A program made the position numbers and the translations under genes. Of a DNA stretch of 6,605 nt, positions 5,567-6,605 are shown one piece after another. The stretch comes from Candidatus Kapaibacterium sp. (GTDB taxonomy: Bacteria; Bacteroidota; Ignavibacteria; Kapaibacteriales; UBA2268): positions 1 to 6,605 of the forward strand of contig CALHRB010000066.1 of assembly GCA_938038165.1 (NCBI GenBank). Direction: 5' to 3'. A model generated the notes under the pieces. That model was not told the origin of the DNA. It did no database searches and saw only the letters and a list, made by a program, of their open reading frames with translations. Each line of letters opens with the position of its first letter. The first letter of the stretch is position 1.

Positions 5567-6605
5567 ATGAAAAAGAAATTTTTTGGGGTTGTTATTTTAA
5601 TAATTTTTATTATCATTATTATTCTGCTTCTATTAAAATTTTGTAATACTCCAAAGTTTACTAACGTAATTTCCAAAATAGAAAATGTTGACCCATTTAA
5701 AATACAGAACAATGCTGAATTTATGATTAATTTATCTACAAGCAATTTAGAACCTGGGTTCATTGAAGGTTCTTTGTTCATAGTGCCAAATAATTTGAAC
5801 TCAATTTCTGATATAAAACTTGAAAACTTTATTGCAGGTATTTTTATTGAGGATTCACCAATTTATAAATTAGAACAAAAAGATTTTTTTGTTAACGCTT
5901 CTTCAGCTACAAAATCTAAAATTGCCACTTCATTGGTATTGGATTTTAGCGGGTCTATGTATATGCCTTATACTATAAATGATTATAGTCAGGGCGTTAA
6001 CATTGAAATCATACCGATAAATGAATTAATCTCAGCCGTTCAAAACTTAATTAGTTTTTTTAAGCCTGAAGATATAGCTGAAATAATAAAATTTGGTAGT
6101 GATTACGACCCTAGTTCCGGTTTTACAAATGATCAGAATTTCTTAAGCGAATTTGTCTCAAAAAATTCATTCAATCGTGGTGCGACAGCTCTTTATAATT
6201 CAATAATGTATGCAATCAATAATATTAAACAATTTGATAAAAATACTTTCAAAAGGTCTGTTATTGCTTTTGCCGATGGACAAAACAATCAATCGGGTTA
6301 TACACCGGATGATATAATAAATGAAGCAATAATAAATAATATTCCAATATTTTCAGTGTGCTTCGAATCAGTTGAAGGTGATTGTAAGGCTCTTGAAGAA
6401 ATATCATTAATTTCAGGAGGTTTGTCAATAGTATCCTCTGATCCCCAGTCTCTCAAAGATTTATACAATAAGATTAATTATTCAATTAGAAATTCATACT
6501 ATGTTAAAATAAGTTATCCTCAAGAAATTTTTAATAAATATAAAGGAACTGCTAAGTTGAAAATAAGAATTATTAAAGATTCAAAAGTTTTAGATTTTTA
6601 TGATA
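5567..6605 (+). CDS. Membrane-anchored von Willebrand factor A domain protein (partial, 3' end missing)
   Basis: The frame is open from the ATG at 5567 to the window edge, giving 346 residues with no stop; the C-terminus is missing. Residues 2-4 are lysines, followed by a long Ile/Leu/Val segment (about 8-23) that should anchor the protein in the membrane. Cys26 follows in LLKFC, which is not a standard lipobox. Residues about 30-120 form an unassigned domain facing outward. A VWA domain follows (about 120-290) with an intact metal-ion-dependent adhesion site: Asp126-x-Ser128-x-Ser130, Thr207 in RGATAL and Asp237 in FADGQ. Such domains bind protein partners through a divalent metal. The segment after about residue 300 looks like the start of a beta-rich domain. 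AGAGG (5556-5560) at a 6-base spacing supports the start. The partner and process are unknown; it is divergent from the repeat protein upstream. Confidence 0.88.
   Translation, partial: MKKKFFGVVILIIFIIIIILLLLKFCNTPKFTNVISKIENVDPFKIQNNAEFMINLSTSNLEPGFIEGSLFIVPNNLNSISDIKLENFIAGIFIEDSPIYKLEQKDFFVNASSATKSKIATSLVLDFSGSMYMPYTINDYSQGVNIEIIPINELISAVQNLISFFKPEDIAEIIKFGSDYDPSSGFTNDQNFLSEFVSKNSFNRGATALYNSIMYAINNIKQFDKNTFKRSVIAFADGQNNQSGYTPDDIINEAIINNIPIFSVCFESVEGDCKALEEISLISGGLSIVSSDPQSLKDLYNKINYSIRNSYYVKISYPQEIFNKYKGTAKLKIRIIKDSKVLDFYD

Noticed and set aside
5631..5650. Possible lipoprotein signal at Cys26 of the VWA protein
   Set aside because: The residues before the Cys (Leu-Leu-Lys-Phe) do not fit a lipobox; a plain N-terminal membrane anchor fits better.
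5521..5781. 86-codon minus-strand frame
   Set aside because: It is antisense to the start of the VWA gene, which has an intact metal site and a ribosome site.

Overview
The window is AT-rich bacterial DNA, densely packed with genes. Eight genes lie on the minus strand and one partial gene on the plus strand. The organism looks like a member of the Bacteroidota/Chlorobiota (FCB) group: it has strongly AT-biased codon choice, a secreted protein with a signal peptide ending in Tyr-Ser-Gln, and several starts with no Shine-Dalgarno sequence beside others with a clear one. This placement is an inference; there is no rRNA or other marker gene here.

Layout. Positions 85-510 (minus) hold an orphan 141-residue protein of unknown function. 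Positions 665-4091 (minus) hold a compact six-gene cluster, read from high to low coordinates: an ArsR-type metalloid repressor, a large ArsP/DUF318-type permease, a small exported CxxC protein like ArsF, a 79-residue cytosolic thioredoxin-like protein, an exported thioredoxin, and a CcdA-like membrane protein of the kind annotated as ArsG. Gaps are 43, 16 (using the start chosen here), 11, 0 and 6 bases, so this is almost certainly one operon. Positions 4158-5498 (minus) encode an unrecognised exported or outer-envelope protein with a glycine-rich membrane region built from about four repeats of roughly 60 residues. Positions 5567-6605 (plus) hold the first 346 residues of a membrane-anchored von Willebrand factor A protein that runs off the window.

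How the operon may work. The repressor has the Cys-Val-Cys pair used by ArsR proteins to sense As(III)/Sb(III). ArsP-type permeases export trivalent organoarsenicals, and arsEFG-type genes are, to my recollection, linked to reduction and efflux of nitroaromatic arsenicals. The predicted locations of the four thiol proteins suggest an electron route from the cytosol (CAKC protein) through the membrane (CcdA-like Cys pair) to two exported partners (CIPC thioredoxin and CHAC ArsF-like protein). An inverted repeat, ATTTCG-N8-CGAAAT, lies just upstream of the repressor, and a near copy lies between the repressor and the permease. These are good candidates for two ArsR operators.

No RNA genes, CRISPR arrays, insertion sequences or integrase genes are visible. 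No gene-free stretch exceeds 300 bases. The longest, 511-664, is AT-rich and holds nothing I can name beyond a weak terminator-like stretch.
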